Positions 25,288 to 33,195 of a stretch of 64,000 nt of DNA are shown piece by piece. The notes beneath the pieces are model-generated. The model made no database searches. It saw nothing but the letters and a program-made list of their open reading frames with translations, and was not told the DNA's origin. This DNA is from Saccharothrix saharensis (GTDB lineage: Bacteria; Actinomycetota; Actinomycetes; Mycobacteriales; Pseudonocardiaceae), in assembly GCF_006716745.1 (NCBI RefSeq), contig NZ_VFPP01000001.1, forward strand, positions 7,079,386-7,143,385, given 5' to 3'. A program made the translations under genes and the position numbers. Within the stretch, counting starts at the first letter, position 1. Each line of letters opens with the position of its first letter.

Positions 25288-25893
25288 CTACACCGCCGCG
25301 GGTGCCATGCCCCCGATCGTGGCGAGCTCCACCCGGTCCGGGCGGGCCGGTCGCATGCCCGCGTCCACGCAGCGCCGCACCACGCCGGGGTGCTCGCGCA
25401 GCAGCCGCAGGCCCCGGCGGGCCAGCAGCGGCACCGGCTTGCGCGCCTCGGCCACGTCCCGGGCGAACCGGCGCGCGAACGTCACCAGCGCGTTGGGCGC
25501 GAGCACGATCGCGTCCGCCAGCACGCCCGCCTCGCGGCAGCCCGTCACCAGCCGGTCGGCGAACAGGCCCTCGGCGATGAACAGACCCGGCGCGGTCACC
25601 GTCCGGCAGCCCACCCGCCGGTCCTCGCCCAACGCGTAGACGGGCGCCTCGACCGTGCCGGTGGTGGCCAGCTCGACCACGGCGGCCAGCGCGTCGGCGG
25701 TGTTCCACGAGCCCTCGGCGTCCCAGTCCGGGCGGCCCGCCTCGTCGCGGGGCAGCAGCGGGTCGTCGCCCTCGCGGTAGAAGTCGTCGAGCCGCAGCAC
25801 GGGCAGGCCGAGGTGGGCGGCGAGGGTGGACTTGCCCGAACCGGAGGGGCCGGCGAGCAGCACGGCGCGCGCGTGAACGGCAGGTGACGGCAC
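25288..25893 (-). CDS. Uridine-kinase-like P-loop kinase
   Basis: A 201-residue reading from GTG 25893 (an alternative GTG lies at 25911; neither has a strong ribosome site). It has Walker A AGPSGSGKSTLA (about 12-23), a substrate-site LRLDDFYREGDD (about 32-43) and IAEGLFAD (about 107), which match the uridine kinase / phosphoribulokinase group. It likely phosphorylates a nucleoside or small metabolite with ATP. Residues RRFARDVAEARKP suggest the lid. It is monocistronic and divergent from the type VII locus. Confidence 0.75.
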   Translation of the reverse strand: MPSPAVHARAVLLAGPSGSGKSTLAAHLGLPVLRLDDFYREGDDPLLPRDEAGRPDWDAEGSWNTADALAAVVELATTGTVEAPVYALGEDRRVGCRTVTAPGLFIAEGLFADRLVTGCREAGVLADAIVLAPNALVTFARRFARDVAEARKPVPLLARRGLRLLREHPGVVRRCVDAGMRPARPDRVELATIGGMAPAAV

Positions 25894-26029
25894 GGGTACC
25901 GATTTTCGCACAGGTCCCGCCCGTCGCGGCACCGCAGCCGTGCGGTCGTCTTGTCCGATCGTGCACCGACGCTGCTCCGCTGTGCACCCGGTCTGGTCAC
26001 CCGCGCGCGGGCACACCACGATGTGGTCC

Positions 26030-26494
26030 ATGGTCGTCAGGGTGCGTGGTGTCGAGCACGCCAAGCAGATGCGCGAAGAGCTGCGGGACGACGAGCGCGG
26101 GTCGCGCGCCGTCGCGGTGCCGGAGGTGTCCGCGCCGACCGGCGCCGGCGCCGCGGGCGTGGTCGCCGAGGGCGGTGACCGCATCGAGCTGGACCTGGAC
26201 TCCTTCGGCCGGTCGGTCTCGGACCTGGACCGGCTGCACGGCGTGCTGAGCGGGTTGCTGGCCCGCGCGGAGCGGGAGATGGAGCAGCCCCTCGGCGACG
26301 GCAAGGGCCCGGTCGCGCGCAACATGCGCGCGGCGTTCGGGCTGCGCGGCAGCGACCTCGGCGGCGGCGTGCGCGCGGCGCTGCGGTCCTACCTCGACGA
26401 GCTGACCGGGTTGCGGCAGGCGTTGCAGCAGGTCGGCCAGACCCAGAAGGTGCAGGACGACCACATCGCGCAGGCACTGGGGCGGCTGCGGTGA
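26030..26494 (+). CDS. PE-like type VII secretion-associated protein
   Basis: The 154-residue helical protein has an acidic disordered N terminus (1-55) and a long helix pair (about 58-150: DRIELDLDSFGRSVSDLDRLHGVL and LRSYLDELTGLRQALQQVGQ). It ends with a GTGA overlap onto a PPE-like gene, the arrangement of PE-PPE pairs in which the two proteins form a four-helix heterodimer for ESX secretion. It has no signal peptide. Assignment rests on the pairing and helical layout. Confidence 0.55.
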   Translation: MVVRVRGVEHAKQMREELRDDERGSRAVAVPEVSAPTGAGAAGVVAEGGDRIELDLDSFGRSVSDLDRLHGVLSGLLARAEREMEQPLGDGKGPVARNMRAAFGLRGSDLGGGVRAALRSYLDELTGLRQALQQVGQTQKVQDDHIAQALGRLR

Positions 26495-27717
26495 CCGAGC
26501 GCAAGGGCGGGTTCTGGTCGGACTTCCACGACTACTCGCCGGCCCACCGCCGGCAGCACGAGAAGCGCGTCGCACTGCGCCGGGAGAACCGGAAGCCGGA
26601 GAACTTCGGCAAGATCAACTGGCGGGCGTACACGCACCGGCAGCTCTGGGACATGGTCAAGTCCGCGGACGCCGCGCAGATGGCCACCCGCACCTACGAG
26701 TGGAAGCGGCTGGCCGAGGACATCGACCAGGCGACCGCCGACGTGCGCAAGATCGTGCAGGGCCTCGCGCTGTCGTGGCGCGGGCCGTCCGCGGTGGCGG
26801 CGTCCGAGTCGGTGACGCGGCTGACCCGGTGGGGCGCGGACGCCTCCGAGCGCGCGTTCCTGGTGGGCGGCGGTCTCGACGGCTACACCACGGCGGTGGC
26901 CGAGGCGGCGCGGGCGATCCCGGAGCCGGTGCACCCGGACGCGGAGAAGTGGTTCGCGCAGGGTTACGACGTGACCGCGCTCGACGGGCCGCAGGGCTCG
27001 TACATGCTCGACCAGCTCCTGGACGACCACCGGCCGTCCAAGCAGGAGCAGCGCGAGGCGATGGACCGGGCCGTGCGGGTGATGGAGCAGTACGAGGCCG
27101 CCGCCCACGGCATCGGCCGCGAGCTGCCGGTGTTCGAGCAGGCACCGGTGGTGGCCAACCGGGACGCGGGGCAGTGGACGCCCGACGTGCCGCTGCCGTG
27201 GCAGGGGCCGACGTCCACGCCGCCCGTGTGGGAGCAGCCCGACCGGACCGATCCGGCGGACCGCCCGCCGTACGGGACCGGCACCCGCCCGGAAGGCACC
27301 ACGACCGTGGCCGCGGCCGGCGGACCGGCCGTCGGCGGAGCCGGGTACCCCGGCGGTCCCGGCGGGTTCGGCGGTGCGAACCCCGGTCACGGCCCGTTCG
27401 GTCCCGGGGCGTTCGGTCCCGGCGCGGGCGGGGTGCCCGGTGGAGGCGTGCACGGTGGCGGCAGCGGTCACGGCGGGTTCGGGCCGTTCGGTCCGGGTGG
27501 CGCGTCCGGCGTGCTCGGCGCGGTGCCGGGCGGCGCGGGGGCCCGCGGCGGCGTGGGACCCGTGGTCGGGGCGGGCGGGCCGCAGGGCTTCGGCATGTAC
27601 CCGCCGATGGCGCCGGGCAACCGCGAGGAGGACGGCGAGCACCGCAACCGCTACGACAACGGCCTGGACCTGCTCGACGACCTGCCGCCCGCGTTCCCGC
27701 CGGTGCTCGGCGAATGA
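26491..27717 (+). CDS. PPE-like protein with long Gly-rich C-terminal region
   Basis: The 408-residue product has an N-terminal helical domain (about 25-200) including INWRAYTHRQLWDMVKSA and LALSWRGPSAVAASESVTRL, a WxG-type turn of ESX substrates, followed by Pro-rich (about 205-270) and Gly-rich (about 275-375) low-complexity regions. The C terminus (YDNGLDLLDDLPPAFPPVLGE) is a conserved tail seen in PPE-domain proteins of Pseudonocardiales. Probably exported by a type VII system with the PE-like protein upstream. Both ends are coupled by GTGA and ATGA overlaps. Confidence 0.65.
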   Translation: MTERKGGFWSDFHDYSPAHRRQHEKRVALRRENRKPENFGKINWRAYTHRQLWDMVKSADAAQMATRTYEWKRLAEDIDQATADVRKIVQGLALSWRGPSAVAASESVTRLTRWGADASERAFLVGGGLDGYTTAVAEAARAIPEPVHPDAEKWFAQGYDVTALDGPQGSYMLDQLLDDHRPSKQEQREAMDRAVRVMEQYEAAAHGIGRELPVFEQAPVVANRDAGQWTPDVPLPWQGPTSTPPVWEQPDRTDPADRPPYGTGTRPEGTTTVAAAGGPAVGGAGYPGGPGGFGGANPGHGPFGPGAFGPGAGGVPGGGVHGGGSGHGGFGPFGPGGASGVLGAVPGGAGARGGVGPVVGAGGPQGFGMYPPMAPGNREEDGEHRNRYDNGLDLLDDLPPAFPPVLGE

Positions 27718-27980
27718 GCCGCGGCTACCAGGTCGACCCGGACGCGCTGGGCGCGTTCGCGGGCCGGTTGGAGGAGGCGGCCGACGAGGTGCGCGCCGCC
27801 GCGGCCGGCCTGGCGGAACCGCCGGGCGACCTCGGCCCCGAGGGCGTCACCGAAGCGGTCGAGCACCTGGTGGCCGAGTGGGCGGAGGTGCTGCGCGGCG
27901 TGGAGCTGGACGCGCTGGCGGACGCGTTGCGCGCGGCGGGTGAGGTGTACCGGCAGGCCGACGAGCTGCGCCATGACTGA
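27714..27980 (+). CDS. WXG100/EspC-like small ESX-associated protein
   Basis: The 88-residue all-helical protein (YQVDPDALGAFAGRLEEAAD ... LDALADALRAAGEVYRQADELR) fits the ESX-1 EspC/DUF2580-type family: an initial V-D-x-x-x-L followed by two long amphipathic helices. It starts inside the stop of the PPE-like gene (ATGA). Small proteins of this type are co-secreted with, or act as helpers for, larger ESX substrates. Confidence 0.65.
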   Translation: MSRGYQVDPDALGAFAGRLEEAADEVRAAAAGLAEPPGDLGPEGVTEAVEHLVAEWAEVLRGVELDALADALRAAGEVYRQADELRHD

Positions 27981-28611
27981 CTACCGGGGTCTGGGGTTCG
28001 ACCCCGCGCCCGGCCACGCGGGCGCGGTGGTGGCGGCGAGCGAACGGCTGTCGGTCGCCTTCACGGTCACCGGCGCGCCACCGGAGCGGTGGACGGGTGC
28101 GGCGGCGGACGGGTTCAGGACGCGGTTGGAGGCGGTGGTGTCGGAGCTGACGGCGGTGCGGCGCGCGATGCGGGCGGCGGCCGAGGTGCTCGACGGCTGG
28201 GCCACCACGCTGCTGGGCAACCAGCGGCGGGCCGAGGAGCTGGACGGGCGCGCGCTGGCGTTGCGCCGGGAGCTCGCCGACGCTTCCGACGAGGTCGACC
28301 GGACCGGGGCGATGGCCGCGTTCACCGCCGCCGACGGCGAGGCGCACGACCGCGCCGTGGCGCGGCACGACGACCTGCGGCGGCGACTGGACGACGTGCT
28401 GGAGGAGGCCCGGCTGCTGGAGCGCGACCACCGCGCGGAGGCCAGGAGGGTCGCCGAACGGCTGCGCGCCGAGGAACCGTCCACGGCCATCGCCGACACG
28501 CTGACCGGCTTCTCCTCCCTCACCGCCGAGCTGGCGTCCGTGCTGCTCGGTCCACCTCGACCGGCGTCCACGCGGGGTGCGGCGGCGGCGTTCCGGGCGG
28601 GTCTGGGGTGA
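27973..28611 (+). CDS. Helical type VII-associated protein with WTGxxADGF motif
   Basis: The ATG lies eight bases inside the previous gene's end. The 212-residue product starts TDYRGLGFDPAPG, continues with a helix and a WTGAAADGFRTRLEAVVSEL turn (W at about 40), and then has a long predicted coiled coil (about 75-165, rich in Arg, Glu and Ala). The W-x-G followed by a long helix is the WXG-type signature of ESX substrates. A larger coiled-coil extension of this kind often marks a toxin-delivery module, but no toxin domain is present. Confidence 0.6.
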   Translation: MTDYRGLGFDPAPGHAGAVVAASERLSVAFTVTGAPPERWTGAAADGFRTRLEAVVSELTAVRRAMRAAAEVLDGWATTLLGNQRRAEELDGRALALRRELADASDEVDRTGAMAAFTAADGEAHDRAVARHDDLRRRLDDVLEEARLLERDHRAEARRVAERLRAEEPSTAIADTLTGFSSLTAELASVLLGPPRPASTRGAAAAFRAGLG

Positions 28612-29177
28612 GACTCGCTCCCGTGCCGGGGGTCACCCCGGTGGCACTCGGCACCCCCGAACGCACCGCGGCGGAGCTGTTGGCCGTCCTGCGTCGCCTC
28701 AAAGGCACCCGCGACCCCGGGCTGGAGGTGTCCGCCACGCAGGCCGCCGAGCTCGCGCACCAGCACGGCGCGGGTCTGCTGGCCGTGGTCGAGCACCGCG
28801 ACGCCGACCCGGCGCTGCTGATGGCGGGCGTGGTGCCGGTCGACCGGCCCACCGACCCCGTCGAGCTGGGCTTCCACCTCGACGGCCCGGCGATCCGCGA
28901 GGTCACCCGCGGCGAGACCGCGACCGGCTACCCGGTGGTGATCGTGGAGCGCATCCCGGTCACCGGGCCCGGCGCCCAGCTGCAGGTCGTGGTGACCGAC
29001 CCGGGCCACCCGCGGATCGCGGTGTTCACGCTGCACTCGCCGACCGGGCGCGGCTGGCTGGAGGTGGCGGGCATCGCGGGCCGGTTCGTGTCGGGCGTCG
29101 AGTTCAGCGGTGCCGGAACTCGCTCGGCGTCTGCCCGACCACCTGGCGGAACGTCCGGGAGAAGTGCGCGGCGCTGA
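28608..29177 (+). CDS. Hypothetical protein of the type VII locus
   Basis: The GTG overlaps the previous stop codon (GTGA). The 189-residue alpha/beta protein contains GAGLLAVVEHRDADPALLMAG, DPVELGFHLDGPAIREVTRG and VVVTDPGHPRIAVFTLHSPT, suggesting an alternating beta-sheet domain. The last 25 residues are basic and low-complexity and overlap 74 bases tail-to-tail with the convergent AraC-type gene, so the natural end may once have been shorter. As the fifth gene of a tightly coupled operon it may be a chaperone for the preceding substrates. Confidence 0.5.
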   Translation: MRLAPVPGVTPVALGTPERTAAELLAVLRRLKGTRDPGLEVSATQAAELAHQHGAGLLAVVEHRDADPALLMAGVVPVDRPTDPVELGFHLDGPAIREVTRGETATGYPVVIVERIPVTGPGAQLQVVVTDPGHPRIAVFTLHSPTGRGWLEVAGIAGRFVSGVEFSGAGTRSASARPPGGTSGRSARR

Positions 29178-29871
29178 CGAAACCGCAGTCCCGGGCGATC
29201 TCCCCGATGCCGCGCGTCGCCTTCGCCGGGTCGGCCAGCAACGCCTTCGCGCGGTCGATCCGCAGGCCGCGGATGCGCTCGGACACGCCCTGCCCGTCGT
29301 CGAAGAGCTGGTAGAGGCGGCGGCGGGAGATGAACAACGCGTCGGCGACCCGGTCCGCGCTCAGGGTCGGGTCCGCCAGGTGCTCGCGCATGTAGTCCAA
29401 CGCCTCGCGCCGCCGTGCGACCAGGGAGTCCACGCGTTCCAGTTCGGCCCGCAGCGCGCTGCGCAGCACGAGTTCGGCCAGGCCCAGCAGGTGGTGGGAC
29501 AGGCCGTGCGGGTCGAGTGCGTGCGCGGCGGCGAGCACGTGCCCGACCGCGCCGGAGAACACGGCGCGCAGCGCGGCGTCCACCGGGACCTGTTGGAACA
29601 TCAGCGGTCTCAGCTCGCCGAAGCCGACGGTGAGCCGTGCCTCGGCGACGGTCAGCAGCACCACGTCGGGCAGGACGTGCAACGCGCAATCGGGAAACCG
29701 AAGCGCGGCGCCGCTGCCGGGCACCCCGCCCGCGACCGTGCAGCCGACCAGCAGCTGGATGTGCTCCGGGGTGCCCGCACCCCCGCTGAGCGCGGCTTTG
29801 GCCGCCGCCGCGCCGGAAGCCCGCACAGTCAGGAACCCGCCGGCGACGTCCACGCCGAGCAGCGTAGCCAC
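29104..29871 (-). CDS. AraC-family transcriptional regulator
   Basis: The 255-residue protein has an N-terminal ligand or dimerisation region (about 1-145) and a C-terminal AraC/XylS double helix-turn-helix (about 155-255): LSADRVADALFISRRRLYQLF and then IGEIARDCGFVSAAHFSRTFRQVVG, ending TPSEFRHR. It has 74 bases of tail-to-tail overlap with the gene at 28608 and lies between the two parts of the PE/PPE-like locus, so it may control it. Confidence 0.85.
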   Translation of the reverse strand: MATLLGVDVAGGFLTVRASGAAAAKAALSGGAGTPEHIQLLVGCTVAGGVPGSGAALRFPDCALHVLPDVVLLTVAEARLTVGFGELRPLMFQQVPVDAALRAVFSGAVGHVLAAAHALDPHGLSHHLLGLAELVLRSALRAELERVDSLVARRREALDYMREHLADPTLSADRVADALFISRRRLYQLFDDGQGVSERIRGLRIDRAKALLADPAKATRGIGEIARDCGFVSAAHFSRTFRQVVGQTPSEFRHR

Positions 29872-29925
29872 CGGTGTTGCCCAACCGGCCGCGAAAGCCG
29901 CCGCCGACCGCTACCTTCTGGGCCC

Positions 29926-30696
29926 ATGGCGCGACGTTCGGCGACCGCGGTCGTCCTGTCCCACCTGGAGTTCGACCTGCTGTGGGAGGACCTGGGCGCG
30001 GGTGAGCCGCCCTACCCGCTCGAGGTGCCGTCGCACGGCGGGACGATGGACGAGCGCGACGCCCTCGGCTCCGAGGTGCTGCGCACGTTGACCGAGGCGG
30101 GGCTGGCCGACGGGCGGGACGTCTCGCCGGAGCTGGAGGACCTGTTCGCCCTGCTCGCGCACGGCGAGGTGTCCGTGGACGCGCTGGTCTTCCGGCCGCA
30201 CCCGTGGCGGGTGCTGGCGACGTCGCGGGGCGGGCGGGGCGTGCTGGCCGTGCTGAACGACCGCGAGGTGGCGCTGGAGCCGGTCACCGACCTGACGTCG
30301 GCGATCACCCGGGTCGTCGGCGACGCGCCCGCCGGCCCCGGTGAGCAGGTGCGGATGCCCCGGCCCGTGTTCGCCGCCGCGATGGACGCCTACGCCCGGT
30401 CCGGCCACGCCGCGCTGGAGCGCACCCTGGCCGAGGCGGGCATCACCGGCCGCGCCACCCGGTCGATCACCACGCTCGTCGACTCGCCCCGCAAGTCGAC
30501 CGGTCAACTCGCCGCCACCGGTCCCGCCGGCCGGTCCCGCGTCCTGAGCTGGACCGAGACCGCCGCGGGCCGTTACGCCCTGACCACCGAGCAGTCGCCG
30601 GACACCGAGTGGGTCCACCTCTCACCCGCCGACACCCCCTGGCTGACCCGCCACCTGACCGCCCTGCTCACCCTGGCCCGCGGCCCCCGACCGTAG
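29926..30696 (+). CDS. EspG-family ESX secretion chaperone
   Basis: The 256-residue protein resembles EspG: an N-terminal LSHLEFDLLWEDLGAGEPPYPLEVPSHG opening, a central AARSGHAALERTL-like helix and a C-terminal beta region (RYALTTEQSPDTEWVHLSPAD). EspG proteins bind the helical tip of PE-PPE dimers and keep them soluble for export. A PE/PPE-like pair 3 kb upstream is the likely client. Its TAG stop lies inside repeat element B. Confidence 0.75.
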   Translation: MARRSATAVVLSHLEFDLLWEDLGAGEPPYPLEVPSHGGTMDERDALGSEVLRTLTEAGLADGRDVSPELEDLFALLAHGEVSVDALVFRPHPWRVLATSRGGRGVLAVLNDREVALEPVTDLTSAITRVVGDAPAGPGEQVRMPRPVFAAAMDAYARSGHAALERTLAEAGITGRATRSITTLVDSPRKSTGQLAATGPAGRSRVLSWTETAAGRYALTTEQSPDTEWVHLSPADTPWLTRHLTALLTLARGPRP

Positions 30697-30814
30697 AACA
30701 CTCCGTACCCGAGCGTTCGACTCTCGGGACCTGAACGTTCGACACACGCGAGTGTCGAACGCTCAGGTCCCGAGTGTCGAACGCTCAGGTACCCCGAGTT
30801 CAACGCTCAGGACG
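30687..30814. repeat. Divergent pair of 22-bp-unit intergenic repeat elements (copy B)
   Basis: Between two convergent genes, the same units as at 13.5 kb occur back to back. Two GTCGAAC-type units and a partial GTCCTAC-type unit run leftward (30745 down to about 30687), and two GTCGAAC-type units and the TTCAAC-type unit run rightward (30749-30814). Arms 30711-30745 and 30752-30786 are complementary at 33 of 35 positions with a 6-base loop. The EspG stop codon (30694-30696) and the stop codon of the minus-strand gene (30807-30809) both fall inside terminal units. It is a likely bidirectional terminator. Confidence 0.85.
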
Positions 30815-31049
30815 TGAGCAGGTGCGGGGGGACGACGTCGGACAGGATCGACACACCCTCGGCGACGGCGGCCGCGGCGGCCTCGTCGGCCAGCGCACGG
30901 ATCACGCCGGCCAGCTCGGCGGGACGCATCGCCAGCGCCTCCCGGCTGAACGCCAGGTCCACCGGCTTGCCGTGCAGGTCGACCACCACCGTCACGCCCC
31001 GGCCGGACGCCTCACGCCGGATCGAGTCCAGCCGCTCACCGAGCCCCAT
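30807..31049 (-). CDS. YbaB-like small protein of a type VII locus
   Basis: The ATG shares one base with the previous stop codon (TGATG). The 80-residue product is mostly a beta-hairpin and long helix (GVTVVVDLHGKPVDLAFSREAL ... LAGVIRALADEAAAAAVAEG), a layout like the YbaB/EbfC fold without its N-terminal helix. YbaB-like proteins bind DNA, but copies in ESX-type loci may have another role. Last gene of a four-gene operon; its stop codon is in repeat element B. Confidence 0.5.
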   Translation of the reverse strand: MGLGERLDSIRREASGRGVTVVVDLHGKPVDLAFSREALAMRPAELAGVIRALADEAAAAAVAEGVSILSDVVPPHLLTS

Positions 31050-31327
31050 CACACCCGCCACGTCTCGGGAGTGGTGTCCTCCACCGACTCCACCAGCTTC
31101 GCCCGCACGTCCAGCCCCAACGCCGACACCTCGTCCCCGACCACGTGCGCCGCCCGCGCGTTCGCCCGCGCCGTCGCCGTCTCGACCAGCGCCAGGATCG
31201 CCCGCGCCAGCCCCGACTGCCCCAGCCGCAGCGACCGGGAGTCCAGCGCCAGGTCGCGCAACCCGCCGCCGGGCCCCACCTCCACCGAGATCCCCGTGTC
31301 CGGGTCGTGCGCGTTCCCCTTGATCAC
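31049..31327 (-). CDS. YbaB/EbfC-family-like small protein
   Basis: The 92-residue protein contains ISVEVGPGGGLRDLALDSRSLRL followed by LARAILALVETATARANARAA, matching the central sheet and C-terminal helix of the YbaB/EbfC family (G-x-V-x-V-x-V-G-x-x-G-x-L-x-x-L). Its ATG overlaps the stop of the CHAP-domain gene (ATGA) and its stop overlaps the next start by one base, so all four genes in this operon are coupled. Confidence 0.6.
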   Translation of the reverse strand: MIKGNAHDPDTGISVEVGPGGGLRDLALDSRSLRLGQSGLARAILALVETATARANARAAHVVGDEVSALGLDVRAKLVESVEDTTPETWRV

Positions 31328-32343
31328 GGGTGCACCCCTCCGTAGAACGTCGCCGAGCTCAGCCGGTGCGTGTTGCGCCGCACGCTGTCGCCCGAGTTGC
31401 CCTCGATCAGCGTCACGGTCCCGCCGGACACCTTCTCCACGATCCCGATGTGCGTGCTGGTCGCCGGGCTGCTCGGCCCGCTGCCGAACAGCAGCACGTC
31501 ACCCGGCTTCACCGCGCTCAACGACGTGTACGCCTTGCCGCGCTGCTGCCCCCACCGGAACACGTCCCCGGTGAACGGCAGGAGCGGGATGTCCACCCCG
31601 GCCTTGCGCCACATCGCCGTGGCGAACGACGAGCACCACGCCGCCGTCGGCCCGTACGGGTTGCGGTTGCTGCCGGGCGGGCTCTCCCGGGTGCCCAGCT
31701 CCTTGCGCGCGGCCGAGATGATCGTCCGCGAACGGCCCCGGGCCCGCGCCCTGGACGGCTTGGTCGAGCCGCGGGTGCGCTCGGCCCGGCCGTCCGCGAC
31801 TCCGTCGTGCTCGACCTCCTTCTCCAACGCGCGCAGCTTGCGGGCGGCGTCCTCCAGCTCGCCCCGCACGTGCCGGACGGTCCCGGCGGTCTCCTTGGTG
31901 TACCCGGGCTCCAGGTCCGCGGCCTGCGCCACGGCCTTGAGCAGGGCGGCCCGCGTGCCGACGGCCTTGCCCGCGTCGAGCAGCCGGGTCGCCGCGTCGA
32001 GGTACTCGTCCACGGCCCGCCGCGCCCGCGTGTGCCCGGTCGTCAACGCGCTCGTGACGCCGGCGACGATCTTCTCCGCGTCACGGGCGGCGTCCGCGGT
32101 GACCCGCAGCTGCCTGCCCAGCTTGCCGGCCCGCTTCTCGAAGCCCTCGGAGTTGTCGCCCTTCCAGTGCTCCAGCACGGTCTTGGCGGCCTTGCCCTGG
32201 TCGTCGTGCCGGTCGGTGAGGCCGGTCGCGGTCCGGTGCAGCGCGTACTGGACCTTCACCGCGTCCTCGGCCTTGCCCGCCAACGAGTTCCGGTGGCCGA
32301 TCATGCTCTCGGCGAAGTGCCGCGCCATCGCACGGGTGTCCAT
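31324..32343 (-). CDS. WXG-like protein fused to a C-terminal CHAP peptidoglycan hydrolase
   Basis: The 339-residue protein has an N-terminal helical module (about 1-185) with LEHWKGDNSEGFEKRAGKL (W60-K-G62, an ESX WXG-type turn), a basic linker (about 186-205) and a CHAP domain (about 206-337). Catalytic candidates are Cys237 in AAWCSSF, His298 in STHIGIVEKV and Glu314 in LIEGNSG. It has no Sec signal, so export would be by the type VII system using the helical module. CHAP enzymes are amidases or endopeptidases that cut peptidoglycan. It may remodel the producer's wall or attack neighbours. The start overlaps the lysozyme-like gene by one base. Confidence 0.75.
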   Translation of the reverse strand: MDTRAMARHFAESMIGHRNSLAGKAEDAVKVQYALHRTATGLTDRHDDQGKAAKTVLEHWKGDNSEGFEKRAGKLGRQLRVTADAARDAEKIVAGVTSALTTGHTRARRAVDEYLDAATRLLDAGKAVGTRAALLKAVAQAADLEPGYTKETAGTVRHVRGELEDAARKLRALEKEVEHDGVADGRAERTRGSTKPSRARARGRSRTIISAARKELGTRESPPGSNRNPYGPTAAWCSSFATAMWRKAGVDIPLLPFTGDVFRWGQQRGKAYTSLSAVKPGDVLLFGSGPSSPATSTHIGIVEKVSGGTVTLIEGNSGDSVRRNTHRLSSATFYGGVHP

Positions 32344-33104
32344 CAGCCCTCACCCCCGCCGGTGATCACGCGACCGCCCAGCGAACGCGCCACGTCGTCG
32401 TCCTGCTCCTTGTACGCGCGGGCGGCGCGGCCCGCGGACGTGGCGAGCGCGTCGGTGTTGTGCGCGACCGCCTTGACCTGCTTGCGCAGCGCCGCGCCGA
32501 AGTTGTCGAGCGCCTCGGCGAACCCGGACTGCTTGCCGATGCGGCCGAAGCTGTCGTCGGCGATCTCGCGCACCTCGCGCACGTGCCGCCGGCCCAGCGC
32601 GGTGAGGTCGTCGGCCGAGTTCCGGGTCCGCTGCGCGTAGTCGCGGAGCACGCCGGCGTCCACGGAGAACCCGCCACCGCCCCCTCGCGACCCGCCGCCG
32701 CCCCCGCCGCCGGACCCGCCTCGCGAGCCGCCGCGCTTCATCGCCTCGACGCCCCGCCGTGCCTCGTCCAGGTGACGCTTGTACGCCCCGTTCGTGTAAG
32801 TGCTCCACGGCGTCCACGACCGCCCGTCACCGGAGATCTTGTTCGCCGCACGCGCGTTCTCCGCCGGGTCGAACAGCTCCCGGTTCGACTCCAACCCGAA
32901 CTCGCGCCGCCGCGCCGGACCCATTCCGCCCAGCATGTTGATCTGCCACAGCCCGTAGGAGTTGTCCGGCGGGGTGGCGTTGTGCGCCCGCGGGTCGCCG
33001 CCCGACTCGGCCAGCGCGACCGCCACCGCGATCGTCAGGTCCTGCCCGCGGAACCCCGCGTCGTGCGCGTGCCGGGCGATCTGCTCCGGACTCAACTTGC
33101 TCAT
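32343..33104 (-). CDS. Lytic transglycosylase-like protein fused to a C-terminal WXG-like module
   Basis: The 253-residue protein begins with a goose-lysozyme/SLT-like domain (about 5-115): catalytic Glu33 in ALAESGGD, then NSYGLWQINM and LFDPAENARAANKI. A Gly/Arg/Ser linker (about 124-148) joins a helical module (about 150-235, VLRDYAQRTRNSADDLTALG ...) of WXG100 size. There is no Sec signal peptide. It cleaves glycan strands of peptidoglycan. The domain order is the reverse of the following CHAP protein, and the two may be exported together. First gene of the operon. Confidence 0.75.
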   Translation of the reverse strand: MSKLSPEQIARHAHDAGFRGQDLTIAVAVALAESGGDPRAHNATPPDNSYGLWQINMLGGMGPARRREFGLESNRELFDPAENARAANKISGDGRSWTPWSTYTNGAYKRHLDEARRGVEAMKRGGSRGGSGGGGGGGSRGGGGGFSVDAGVLRDYAQRTRNSADDLTALGRRHVREVREIADDSFGRIGKQSGFAEALDNFGAALRKQVKAVAHNTDALATSAGRAARAYKEQDDDVARSLGGRVITGGGEG

Positions 33105-33195
33105 GCCGCACACCCTGCACCGCGGGTGACCTGGGACGGAACCGCCGTTGCACGCTCGGACAGCGGCAGTGCACGGGGGAGCTACAGTCGAACAC

